Positions 12,987 to 23,739 of a stretch of 64,000 nt of DNA are shown piece by piece. A model generated the notes under the pieces. The model ran no database searches, had not been told where the DNA came from, and saw only the letters and a list, made by a program, of their open reading frames with translations. The DNA is taken from the NCBI RefSeq assembly GCF_022458985.1, contig NC_061774.1, positions 21,794,697-21,858,696 of the forward strand. Direction: 5' to 3'. The DNA comes from Mugil cephalus. Its lineage: Eukaryota; Chordata; Actinopteri; Mugiliformes; Mugilidae. The number at the start of each line of letters is the position of its first letter. Position 1 is the first letter of the stretch. A program made the translations under genes and the position numbers.

Positions 12987-15900
12987 TAGGTGTAGGTGTG
13001 TGTTGTCACTGTTTGTGGTTTTAGGTTTGCTGTCTTTGGTGATGGTCTCTCTGCCACTGATGGAGACACAAACACCAAAACCTGTCGAGTGGCACGTCAG
13101 CCCTGCACATAGAAAGGTGAGTTTGATTTGGAGCACGGTGTTCAGGCTGTCAGGTTCACTGTGCTGTAACCAGAAAGTGAAGTTCGACAGTACAGTACAA
13201 ACATGGAAGCCGGCAAAGAGCAGAGAGTTGAGCTGGAGACAACCACCTGAACTGTCCCCTACAGCTCTATTTATTAGGCTGCTCAGCTTCATGTTACCGT
13301 CGTACTTTAATCCACAAGCAACACTGTACGCACTAGTTCTTTTCTCCCAGCATGTTCACTATCTGTAAATGGTTGTGCATTGAACTGTGAGCATGTATTC
13401 TGAGGTTACTAATGAGTGATTTGAATGATGAACTTACCAATTACAGATAACACAGTTTCATCACTTTTTTGTAATCTGTTTTAAATCTGCAGGGAAGGGA
13501 TATGTTTGTATTAGGCTTCTCAACAACTCTCAGCTCGGTTCATAACTCACACATAACTTCACACTGACAGACAGAAGCACCTGGCAGGGCTCTGGAGCTA
13601 AACATATCATTAAAAGGAATTTACTGAGGCTGTAAAGGTAACACTTCAGCTTTGACAGTCCCCCCAGCACCAGTAAATATTTAGCTATTTGGGAAATGTA
13701 AGCTTTAAAAATATAACTGCTTTAGTGGATCAGATTGTGCTAATATATGCAAAGAAATCAAATAGAAATTCACCAGCAGTGTCTTTCCTGTGAGAAGCTG
13801 CTGTTATAAATTATAAGCCTTTGATTGAATGGTAGTTATAACTGCTTAAATCATGTTGTTTTAACTGAAATGTGAAAGATAAGCTTCTACGTACCTAAAA
13901 TGTCACGTGTCCACGCCCTGTTCAGAGCTGCAGCACAGTTCTTATTATATACTAGGACACAAGCAGTATGTGGTGTGTTATCGTGGCCTGTTCATCTGAG
14001 CTGAGCTTGTTAGCAACACTGTCTGACAGAAAACCCCAAACTCCTGCTTCGCTGTAGATACTGTTGTATAGTACTGTTATAGTACTGTTATTACTGAAGC
14101 AGTAAAAACCAGTCACACATGTCTATAAACTTATGTTATCTGAAGGCACAATCTGATATTCATGTTTGAACCTGACAGTCTGTAGAAGTGATGCAGGTGG
14201 GGTTTGTATAACTAGTCACATTATAACATCAGTGCCTTAAAGCTAATAGGTTTTGTTGTTTGTTTTTGAACTGCAGCGAGTGCATGAACACGTGCACAGA
14301 GTTCTGGAGAGTCAGTGTCGTCCCAGCAGCAGCAGGCAAAGATTGACAGCTCATCTCCCTGCTTCCAGTTACGTTAAACAGCCCTTCCTGTGGAAGGATG
14401 AGCCCCTTCCTGATGACCTTTTCCTGTACCCACCCCCATTTGGGTTCAGGGGTCTTGAAGGCAAAGTAATGGAGCTACTTAAACTGGTGAATGCAACTTC
14501 TTTCTTTCTTTGATTCTGCTGTAATGTGGCTGTTGTTTAATAATCCCCGGCCGTGTGTTGTATTGTATGTGTGGTTACTTGAAATCTGTCCGTGCTTAAT
14601 ATCTTAATGCAGCTCTAGTCAGATACAACATCTACTAACAGTACAAATGACATCAGTAATATTACATTGTTGAAAAGTTATCAATAAGTTTATGAAGGGA
14701 AAATAACCATAGTACATGTAAGTGTGTTAACCCTGTGTGTCTTTTTTACTACAAACATGCAACACACATCACAGTAATACAGTGAGAATGTGAGAATGTG
14801 GCTCTTTAACATGTAAAAACAAGTCCTGTTCAGAGCATAAATGTAATGGTTGTATTTTCCTCTAAAGCTGCCAGCCTCAGACTCAGCCCCCCAGACTGAA
14901 AAGACATCAGGTAAATGTCACCGCTGTGTGGTCATAGGAAATGGAGGCATTCTCAAAGGCCTGGAGCTGGGCCCACTGATTGACCGCTTTGACACCATAA
15001 TCAGGTTAGACTTTATTAACTTCACACACAGTGTGATGGTCTTTGTCAGTGTTGCTTGGTGTATTCATGTCGAACAAGGAGCATGTCGGTTCAGATGATG
15101 TCTGTGCTCTGATTTATATTATGAGTTTATTGACATTGAATTGCACATTAATCAACACTGATGCGTTAGTCATCAGTATAAATGCGCCGGTCTTAGCACA
15201 GATGCTAATTTTCAGCCGTAGTCCCAAGGCAGCTACACAACACAGACAAAGAAGACTTTAAAACAACATTCATACAAAAGAATTACAGAACCAGACACGG
15301 ACAGACAGTGTCAACACAAGCCAAAAAGGACACAGACAGACAGAACAGACATGGCCCAAGAATCCAGAGAGCATACATCAGATAAGGAAAACTTTTAGGC
15401 TATGTGAGTGCATGTCTGGTTAATTTTTAACCAGTGTTTGAGATTTTTTTTTTTTAAAAAGTAAGCAGTTGTCACTGTTCTGGATGTGTGGTGGTAACTT
15501 GTTCCAGCTTTGTGTACCTCTTACTGATAAACTCGTTTGGGAAAATTCTGTTTTCCGCCTCAGTGCATTACAGTCACCTCTAGTTAGAGCTCTCGTTCTT
15601 CGTCCTTCAATGTTTTTTCTCTGAATGAATTCATTCATTCTTTGAAGATGAGACAGGTATCCATTAAGATTTGATAGCTATCTAGATCAAGAATATTATA
15701 CTTTTTTAGGATATTACAGTAATGATGATAACAGTCTGAGTGAAAGGCAGTGACTTTCTGGTCTGTGGTCCTTCAGGTTAAACAGAGGTCCTGTGGGAGA
15801 GTTTCATGTTGACGTTGGAACTCGAACCAGCATCAGGATGAGTTACCCAGAGGGTACACCTCTCCACTGGGCCGACACTGACCCACAATCCCTCTTTGTA

Positions 15901-17466
15901 GCTGTGGTGTATAAAGGTGTAGACATCAGCTGGATCTCTGCTATGATCAACAAGCTCAGTGTGGTGAGTAGTGGTCGACCTGATGAAACTAGACTTCATC
16001 TAATTTTAGAGATCCAACTGTGATTATTTAATTAAACATGAGTTCAGAGCTTTACTATATTATTTAAGAATAAGGTATTTTTCCCCAGGGGAAGATCCTG
16101 CAGACTTCTGTTCAGATCTCTCACAGTTGGCTTCAGTTCAGGAATCTAACTCCTGCCATTGTCACATGCAATCCTCTTAATGATCATGTGACGTTACTCT
16201 ACCAGCTAAAATGTTCTTCCTTCCTTTTCAGTATCCTCAAACTTTATCTTTATTTTACGGAGTTGCAACAAATTTCTGATGATTTCAGATGTGGTCTTTG
16301 ACTTTTATAAACCCCTGTAACTTTTGTATAAGAGAGATTTAGCAAATAATCAGTGCTTTTGACAAAGAGTTCTTTCTACAAACAAAGTTTTTCTTTGTGT
16401 TACAGCCTCTATGGGACTGGCTGTTCTTCTGGCAGAAGGTTCCAGATCAAATCCCTCTTGAGTCGCCCAGGTTCAGACTTCTAAACCCACATGTCATCAG
16501 AGAAACTGCATTGGACCTCCTGAAATACACTCCACCCAGACCACGTCTGTGGGGCTGGGACCAGGTAATAGACACGTCCTGTACCTTTAAATGTGTCTCT
16601 CTGTTCTCTCAGTCCTGTTGACCACTTAATTAACACAATGCAAACTGGGTAAAATGTTTAAACTGAAGGGCCAACACACTTTACGAAAGACAAACGCCGA
16701 CAGATCCACTGTATCAAACGTAAGCCTCCAAGCACATCGTTTGTGTAGTCGTGGCTCCATCTTGTGTTGGATGTTGGACATGTCAATACTGACAAGAATC
16801 AAGTCATACAGTCACAGAACGTAACGAGTGTCAGATGTCACTTTGGGTGAAGGTTTCTTTTGAGACAAGCGAGAAGAAACTTATCAAAGCCACGCTCACA
16901 GTCTAGGTGTGTGGGCAATGATATATTGTTGGCCTCAATAAATCCAGAAGCTTTGTCTCTTGGGCTAAACCTAGACCTAACCCCATGTTCAGTAGAAATA
17001 ACTTGCATGGACTGCTCTGTCTAAAGTGACAGAATGTCATATGTTTATATAATCTTATATTTTAAGTACAAAAACAGTTCACTTAAAAAATACAAGGATG
17101 ACAGGATTATAGAAACTAAAATGATTACTGTACATACTTAAGTTTGGAGCAGGATGAAGTCATGCACTGGGGGAAAATTAGTTTTGTGTGTTTGTTTTGT
17201 TTGTGCAGAATGTGCCGACCCTGGGCATTACTGCACTGAATGTAGCCAGTCTGCTGTGTGATGAGGTCAGCCTGGCAGGCTTTGGCTACAACCTGTCCCA
17301 GAGGGGGGCGCCACTGCACTACTACGACAACCTGCCTATGAGCGCCATGCTGAAGGAAAAGATGCACAATGTGGACAGAGAGACTCAACTCCTGCAAAGC
17401 CTCGTCAGAGAGGGAACCATCACTGACCTGACGGGGGGGATCCACTGCTCCTTCTGCCCCAGCTGA
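5026..17466 (+). CDS. st3gal5: st3gal5 copy A: lactosylceramide alpha-2,3-sialyltransferase (GM3 synthase), 7 coding exons, intact
   Basis: GM3 synthase transfers sialic acid from CMP-Neu5Ac to lactosylceramide in the Golgi, the first step to ganglio-series gangliosides. Coding exons: 5026-5057, 12996-13116, 14277-14486, 14868-15004, 15777-15963, 16406-16564, 17209-17466. All have GT-AG borders and compatible phases (1104 nt, 367 aa). Start: [11 protein letters not shown] gives a short basic cytosolic tail; exon 2 gives the signal anchor (about 12-33, [14 protein letters not shown]). Sialylmotif L is about 138-187 ([12 protein letters not shown]...RLN), split by an intron after R167. Motif S is about 286-309 ([12 protein letters not shown]), motif III is HYYD 319-322, and motif VS is H335-E340. 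C141 and C299 are the expected disulfide pair. Length fits ST3GAL5. The neighbour polr1a supports orthology. An alternative exon 2 acceptor at 12990 adds two residues in frame. Intron 1 is 7.9 kb because of a tandem duplication. Confidence 0.92.
6747..7121. mobile_element. MITE with GCTGGGTT terminal inverted repeats (unit 1)
   Basis: A 375-bp nonautonomous element. The left end begins GCTGGGTTAACGTCG (in unit 2 GCTGGGTTTACATCG) and the right end is CTCCATGTAAACCCAGC, an imperfect inverted repeat. Both sides are flanked by TA, compatible with a Tc1/mariner-type or other TA-targeting element. The interior is noncoding and partly self-complementary. The superfamily is not certain. Confidence 0.7.
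8022..9254. mobile_element. AGTGTTA/TAACACT-rich nonautonomous element, unit 1
   Basis: About 1.2 kb bounded by ATACCCAAATTA on the left and a degenerate GTAT end on the right, packed with AGTGTTA and TAACACT words in both orientations, especially in the outer 200-300 bp. A shorter relative lies at 56338-56934 in an unrelated position, and copies C and D have an uninterrupted version of this intron site, so it behaves as a mobile element. No coding capacity was seen. Confidence 0.6.
10308..10682. mobile_element. MITE with GCTGGGTT terminal inverted repeats (unit 2)
   Basis: Second copy of the 6747-7121 element, carried by the tandem duplication rather than inserted independently. Its left terminus, GCTGGGTTTACAT, is the better preserved one and pairs with ATGTAAACCCAGC at the right end. 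Confidence 0.7.
11575..12852. mobile_element. AGTGTTA/TAACACT-rich nonautonomous element, unit 2
   Basis: Copy of the 8022-9254 element carried in the second unit of the intron 1 duplication. It lies about 140 bp upstream of the exon 2 acceptor of copy A. Small differences, including an altered stretch near 11820-11880, separate the two copies. Confidence 0.6.
12950..12989 (+). repeat. GT microsatellite abutting the exon 2 splice acceptor of copy A
   Basis: A near-perfect (GT)n tract of about 30 bases runs straight into GGTGTGTGTAG, then GTGTAG, the acceptor(s) of exon 2. The same arrangement occurs in the other copies with very different tract lengths: short in B (25719-25732) and C (34660-34678), very long in D (57105-57177). 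The tract replaces a normal polypyrimidine tract. Confidence 0.85.
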
Positions 17467-18260
17467 CCCCTGAGCCATTTCACTGCAGAGCACATCCTGT
17501 TGTTGTTGTTGTGAAGTCCTTTTTTAGAAGAACATGATATACACTGAAGTACAGAAAGCGATAGCACAAAGGACTCGCAGACACATAAGAACAAGTGAGA
17601 AAAAAACTGAGCTGACCTCATAATGTATGTTGCTTCTTACAAAGTGCTTCCTTAAGACATTTGCTCTTTGTATTTTAAAGTTACAGTTCTTCCTTTTGAA
17701 AACATGGCTTCCGAGCAGCAGTTTCATTCTTCTGACGTACACACCCAGTGAAATACATTTCAAATGTCTTTGATGAGATGAGAAAATTTCATATTGAAAC
17801 TATTTAATTATTTCAATCCTTTCATTTATTTATTTTGTTTGTCTTGGTGATAATCATGAATAACAAACTCAAAATGTCCATAGGAAACAGAAGGAACTGA
17901 GTCAAACTGCTGGTTCTGATCAGTGTGTCCATCAAATACGTGACTGCACGTTTTGAAGAAGCATAATATTATTATTTTTAACAATGGAACAAAGCAGCTG
18001 CAGTATCTGAATGTGCATTTATTTATTTAATGTTTTTAATTCTAAATATTACTGCTATTGTTTGTAATGTAGTTTCATTTGCACACACACACACACAATC
18101 ATCAAACTGTCTTAATGCTTCATACCTTTAGTTGTGAAGGTTTTTATCTGTCAAGGTCCTTTTTCCATTCATTTCAGCCTATAAATGTGTTGGTCTGTTT
18201 ACTCATTCAGATGTTTCCAAATGACATGAAGATAAGTTCACTGAAAAATAAAGAAGATGC
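17467..18260 (+). terminator. st3gal5: 3' UTR and poly(A) signal of st3gal5 copy A
   Basis: About 790 nt follow the stop codon. Its first ~350 nt are recognisable next to copies B and D, so it is part of the transcribed unit. An AATAAA hexamer at 18247-18252 is the best poly(A) signal. No open frame of note. Confidence 0.6.
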
Positions 18261-19446
18261 CAAGATGTAAAATTTATAAACTAAAATGTGCATTTGACAC
18301 TGTCGTCCAGGACGTTTACTCTTATTGGAGTCAGAGATGCTGAAGATTTGCTTTTTTTTTGTTTTTTTGCTTCTTTTGTTGGATTTAAAATGTGCATATT
18401 ATGTGGATTAATGCATTATTACACACAGAGCGAATGAGTGAATTCACAAGGTGATTATTGTTACTTACCAGAGGTGGCGAGGAGGTGGAGGACGCAATCT
18501 GCTACCTGCTCCACTTCTATCTATCTGTCTATCTATCTATCTATCTAACTAACTAACTAATCATTACCCAGACTTCATATTTGTGTCGCATTGAGGACGC
18601 TACAGCCTCCGTCCAGCAGGTATCGCTATAAGCTTTTCACACTGAATGAAAACAATTAAACAATACTATAAATAGTTATTACTAAATTTCTTAATTTCCC
18701 ACTGGCAACAATACTTGCCACACTTTTTTTTTTTTTTTTTTAACCCTTTTTAACCTAAGTTTGACTTTGGGTAGCTAATCAAAAGTTTTAAAATGAAAGA
18801 ATATGGTGTCTCCTATAATTTATATCAATATCACATAGCTAGTGTGAATGGTCACATCAGTAGGCCTCTTTACTTACGGCCTGCACCTCCGGAAGGAAAT
18901 GTCCGCCTCTAACTTTTACTTAATGTAAGGGTATATAACTAAAATATTTTCAACATGCATACTTAAAAGGGTCTACTACTGATATATGATGTGAACTATA
19001 TGCCTTTGTGAATTTTTGCTTATAAGAAGAGTAAATATAAGCAGGGCAACGTTTGCTGCCGCTTGCATAAAACATAGTCATGCCAAGTGTTATGCCAAGT
19101 TTTATGATAGGATGGGTTTTAGGTGTTTATTCTGTATTAGTTTTTTTTTTTTTCTACACAACCCCAAAGGGATTTACAATATCACTTGATACTAGTGATT
19201 TCCCCACAATAGACTACCAAGCTGAATAAGAAGATGCCCAGAGGTTCACAGCCCACAGCGCAATAAAGGGATTAAGGGATTAAAGGAATAAAGGGATTGT
19301 TGCCGACTATATAACCTACTTTTTTCACTAAAACAACCAACATGAAATTTAAAAAATCATACATTTCATGTACTAGGGAGGTCTGAGGTATGAGATGCAT
19401 GCACTTATTTTGCAGGGGAAAAATGGGATTAAACGGGTTGAGAACG
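18261..19446. other. Intergenic DNA after copy A; simple repeats only
   Basis: Noncoding. Contains an ATCT tetranucleotide repeat with AACT repeats at about 18520-18560, T-rich runs near 18725 and 19140, and no gene or recognisable transposon. The segment shared with the flank of copy C starts at about 19447. Confidence 0.5.
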
Positions 19447-20071
19447 TATTTTTAAATGGTAGGTATGTTATCTTGAAGCCTGCTTTCCGAAACTGAATTT
19501 ATCAATATTTCTTGTCACTCACTGAGTCAACGCTTCATTCTGATATAAATTTTATGATTTTATTACGATGACTTTATGGATTTATAGTTCCGTACACGTT
19601 GATTAAACAATGAATACCGTGAAAACTAGAACGAGGAGATGAAATGAATATTTGTCATGACAAACAGTGGATTTTCAAATCATTCAAAGCATGTATTACA
19701 TCCATCCGCTATATTACAACATTTGATCACCTCTATTAATTTCATTCACTAAACTAGAGTTTGGCACAACCTAAAAAAATGAACTCGTGTAACCTGTTAG
19801 TCCAATCAAAATACGCCGCTTAATACAATTATAAACACAAACACAGTTACTGAACCAATAACGTTATATTCAAGCTCTTGTGGTATCTTAGGAACAGAAC
19901 CGAAACTTGTAAACATCCCAGCGCAAACTGTCCAGCTCATAGACGGTAATGTAATCCAAGGGGTCTATGATTATAATTATGAAATTAACGTTTCACACCA
20001 CAAACCATTCGGTTTTCATTTTTATCATAAACAAACTTAACCCAGAGTAAAGTAATATTATTTACCGTGTG

Positions 20072-20130
20072 GACCCTTGACCATTACTGTTAATGACCGT
20101 TAACGACCGTTAATGACCGTTAATATTCTA
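20072..20130. repeat. TTAATGACCG / CGGTCGTTAA minisatellite
   Basis: Four or so tandem copies of a 10-12 base unit, GACCGTTAAC / GACCGTTAAT. The mirror copy in arm 2 is at about 40980-41030. Confidence 0.85.
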
Positions 20131-20801
20131 CATTCTTATTTTGCGCGAGCCGCGCTGCTTCCGCTATACGGACAACAACATCAGGTTTGGGGATTAACGT
20201 TTTTTTTTTTTTTGGCGTTAGTTTGCCCAAAAGTTTGAAAATATTGTGAAATATTTGAGGGGCGGGGATTAGCAGTAGGCAAAACATCTCAAATGCTATA
20301 GCTTGTTAGCATATTTCCACGGACTGTTTAGGCGAGAATGGACGAAAATTCACATTTTAGAGAATATAGGCTACTAATACACTCAGTGTTATTTTAAAAA
20401 GGTTGACTGACTGATGGTAATGTTCACCCAGGGTCGGCTCTAGCTAATTTAGTGATCAAAAGATAAAATACAATGAGACTAAATTAAAGTAAAACAAAAA
20501 TTAGTATTAGCTAGCAAACAATAGTGTAATCAAAAAAATTACAGAATTAGCATCATGAACATAGCTATGTACAAAAGAAGTTGGCAAAACAGTGTCCAAG
20601 GTGATGTGGTTGTTTGGCCAGGTGCATGACAACATCGACATGGATCGCACAAAGGGCAAAAACAACCAAATGCCATTTTGACTGGTTCAAGTCACAGAAA
20701 AAACAAGTCAGACAAAAAAAAAGCTTTTAACACGCTGAGATTAACATCATGCAGCCACTCTTTCAAGCGCGTTGTTGATGATTGTCTCACTACAACTCAA
20801 C

Positions 20802-20935
20802 GGGGCAGCAATGGCTCAGTAGGTAGCGCGGGTTTACCACGACCAGAAGTGTTAGCTGTTCGATCCCGGTGCCTCCAGCTAACATTGTGGCGTCACAGTG
20901 ACGAAGGCCTCTATTGACTCCGTGCCTCCCATGAC
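20802..20935 (+). repeat. tRNA-derived SINE head
   Basis: GGGGCAGCAATGGCTCAGTA at 20802 followed by GTTCGATCCCGGTGC at about 20858 has the spacing and sequence of pol III A and B boxes and resembles the tRNA-like head of common teleost SINEs. The region between and after does not fold into a functional tRNA as far as can be seen by eye, and no CCA or anticodon arm is convincing. It is a SINE fragment, not a tRNA gene. Confidence 0.65.
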
Positions 20936-20954
20936 AAGTCATTTCAAGATTTAA

Positions 20955-21321
20955 AAGCCAGACTGGATATGTGTTGCAGTTGTAATTCAGTGTTGCCCAG
21001 ACAAAAAGAGCATTTCAGATATCCACAACTACATTCTTCCTAGGACAAATGACGTCACGTTTGCCATTCGTGTGTATGGGGGTTGTCATTACAGATATCT
21101 ACAATTGAGTTGCCGCTATGTGAATTGCGGATATCTGTAACTGAATTAGGACTAGTAGTAATTCAATTTTGAGATGTCATAGTCATAATTCCAGCTCAAG
21201 ATATCTTTAATTCGCCTCAATTAAGGATATCTACATGACTACGTGAGAGATATCTGAAATGCTCTTTTTGACTAGGCAAAACTGAATTACAGATATCTGC
21301 AACACATATCCAGTCTGGCTT
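20955..21321. mobile_element. Foldback MITE with long inverted termini
   Basis: The left arm AAGCCAGACTGGATATGTGT is exactly complementary to the right end ACACATATCCAGTCTGGCTT, and complementarity continues for about 70 bases through GCATTTCAGATATC with small gaps. The interior repeats AGATATC(T)-type words, which are themselves palindromic. No coding sequence. This is a foldback or MITE-type DNA element; its superfamily was not identified. Confidence 0.8.
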
Positions 21322-21780
21322 TCAAATGTTAAAATGGTTTTCCATATGCCTCCTCCTTGCTGTATTTACCTAAACATCAAATCACTCTGTGACAGTATTT
21401 TCTCACCATTCACAGGCCGTTTTCCAAGTCCATTCAAATATCTGGCATTTTAAAAAAAACATGCTTAAGTATGATCTTTTGGTACTGTTATACAAAACAG
21501 CTTCAACTGCTATGTACTAGAGTAACCCCTTATTTGGAAAAGTGGATTAGCCTATGCTAACGCTAAGAGCTTTACCGAGAAGTAACATCAGTCAAACAAT
21601 ACTGTAGTTTCCAACTGGATGTTAAAAAGATGACGAGAAGTGATCACAAACATTTCGTTTATGGTTTTATTGTTTTATTGTTGGAACTGAAATAGTTAGG
21701 CTACTGTCGGCTGTATCTTTGCCAAAACAACATCGATAAACTTATCTGATAGCCCTCCAGTCCTTCAAAAAAAATACAGC
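21322..21780. other. Repeat-arm DNA without a recognised gene
   Basis: Noncoding stretch shared in inverted form with 40030-40200 and 63670-63880. Nothing beyond the shared arm sequence was recognised. Confidence 0.4.
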
Positions 21781-22010
21781 TTACATTAATATTACTTGAC
21801 ACGAAATGTGAACCACAACACCAGGTTTCAGTGTCTGGATTCCATTGTTTCTTCATAATGCAGCGATCCATTTACTTCTCTTTTCACCTGTGTGTGTTGC
21901 AGCAGCTGCAACTGGTGGAGGAAGGATTATGACCTGTGCTTTAACTTGTGTTTCACTCCTGCAGTAAGAATGCACGACCAGGTCAAGATGAATATTTTAA
22001 AATCGACACA
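21781..22010 (-). pseudogene. THAP-like zinc finger remnant (arm 1)
   Basis: Minus-strand counterpart of the better preserved copies at 39803-40000 and 63446-63657. It is more decayed and rearranged than those. It is listed because it marks the same position in each duplicated arm; on its own it would not be recognisable as a THAP domain. Confidence 0.35.
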
Positions 22011-22195
22011 GCGTTCAAGCTCACCTGCTATTATTCTATATTAGTAGTAGCAGAACAAAGTGTCTGTACAAAAACACAGAGTTAAAGATTTTTATGATGT
22101 TTCTTGCTTTGAGGTGCCAGAGTCTCCAGTAAGTCATGAATTATGTAATATGACTCTGTGTTAGGTGTGAAAACATGCTGTAAGAATGCTTTCAT

Positions 22196-22562
22196 ACATG
22201 GAAGTGTTAATAGTTTATTTAATCATTTAACAAAATGCAGTGAAAGAACAAAAGAGAAATCAAATCGATATCTGGTGTGACCACCTTTTGCTCTCAAGAC
22301 AGCATCAATTCTTCAGTTTTTGAAGGAACTCAGCTGGTAGGTTGTTCCAAACATCTTGGAGAACTAACCACAGATCTTCTGTGGATGTAGGCTTCCTCAA
22401 ATCCTTCTGTTTGTTCATGTAATCCCAGACACACTCGATGATGTTGAGATCAGGGCTCTGTGGGAGCTGTGTCATCACTTCCAGGACTTGTTCTTCTTTA
22501 CGCGGAAGATAGTTTTTAATGACCTTGGCTGTATATTTCGGCTCTTTGTCCTGCTGCAGCAA
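22196..22562 (-). pseudogene. Tc1/mariner transposase remnant (C-terminal part)
   Basis: The minus frame has LQQDKEP, then LPQSPDLNIIECVWDYMN, the second Asp and the Glu regions of a Tc1-like DDE transposase, followed by the usual C-terminal segment. The terminus GAAGTGTTAATAG near 22201 is inverted-repeat-like. The N-terminal DNA-binding half and the first catalytic Asp are missing. Longer relatives are at 38630-39370 and 62225-63010 on the + strand. Confidence 0.8.
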
Positions 22563-22565
22563 ACT

Positions 22566-22690
22566 AGCAGGGGTTCAACAAGTGTGGGGAAATACTTCAC
22601 TAAAGATGAAGCCCATTCTACTGTGACATGCAAAATATGTAAGTCCCAAAATACAACAAAAATACAACTGTAATAACACCTTGGTCATCT
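22566..22690 (+). pseudogene. BED zinc-finger fragment, hAT/ZBED-like
   Basis: An open segment reads STSVGKYFTKDEAHSTVTC then KICKSQ. The aromatic spacing (K-Y-F) plus C-x2-C is the first half of a BED zinc finger as found in hAT transposases and ZBED proteins. The His pair expected downstream is not recognisable. A mirror copy is near 59774-59875 on the minus strand. Confidence 0.45.
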
Positions 22691-22924
22691 AGAAAGGGAG
22701 AAGGAGGTTGCACAACATCTTGCTAGTGGTTTTCATCACCAAATATGGGGCCATTATTGCAGCAAAAGTATTTGCGCGTGTATTTCCATCTGCAAATGTT
22801 TAACCAGATCCACAAATCGTCCACGTCCAATTTAGACGCCCAACAATTACAGATCACTCATTTACAGATGGATGTACCTATTTACTGAACTGTCTACACA
22901 CTACAATCAAGGTGCACATTTGCA

Positions 22925-23015
22925 AATTTATTTTACACATGTATGGATCTGGTTACACATTTGTGGATCTGGTTACACATTTGTGGATCTAGTTACACAT
23001 TTGTGGATCAAAGAG
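22925..23015. repeat. 20-bp tandem repeat, TTACACATTTGTGGATCTGG
   Basis: Three to four tandem copies of a 20-base unit, the last ones slightly diverged. The inverted counterpart lies at about 59345-59415. It is a small minisatellite inside the duplicated flank. Confidence 0.85.
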
Positions 23016-23147
23016 TTAGCCTACCTTTGTGTCAGACTCTGAATCAGGTCTTCTCCCTGTAGACCAACAATAACATATGAGCAATACTCTGCATATTCTA
23101 CTACATGTGTAATACGCCTTCCCATTCACAACTAATATCTGACAAAG

Positions 23148-23699
23148 ATGAGCAACAACAAGTCATTCTCCTACACCAAGGATGAGGGCATTACTGTTGA
23201 AGACACATTTCTGGATTTGCATCAGGAACCTGCACAGATGGCAGAACTGATGACACATTTGCACATAGTCAATTTGTCGGATTATCGGAGGAAAGATATG
23301 ATCCCAAGAGGGCTGAGATTAAACAAATTTCCATCCTTGAAGAATTTTAAGACGAATGGAAATTTAAAGACAAATGGGAAGCGATTCTTAACAAATGCTC
23401 CCTAGATTTGATTCTCCCATTAACTGAGGAAGCCAGAAAACAGAAAATAGCCCTACGAATACAGACTGAAGAACTACAAGTCCAACTTTCTGAGAAGAAG
23501 TCAGAAGAACACAGATGGACATTTGAGAACAAATTAAAAGAAGACATGGAGAAATTGTCTGCTAAATTGAAACAAGGCAAAATTGTGAAATTCAACCGTG
23601 ATCTCAAGGATTACAGTGCAAATGCTATATATGACTTGGGCAAAAAGTGGAATTGGAGACAGTGTCCTTCAGTCTCCCTAGTACTGATGGCGATAATAG

Positions 23700-23739
<40 letters not shown>

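Noticed and set aside
20802-20875. Possible tRNA gene
   Set aside because: A and B boxes are present, but no convincing cloverleaf or anticodon arm; it fits a tRNA-derived SINE head.
22925-23015. CRISPR-like array of 20-bp repeats
   Set aside because: Repeats are contiguous without spacers, in a eukaryotic repeat-rich flank; it is a minisatellite.
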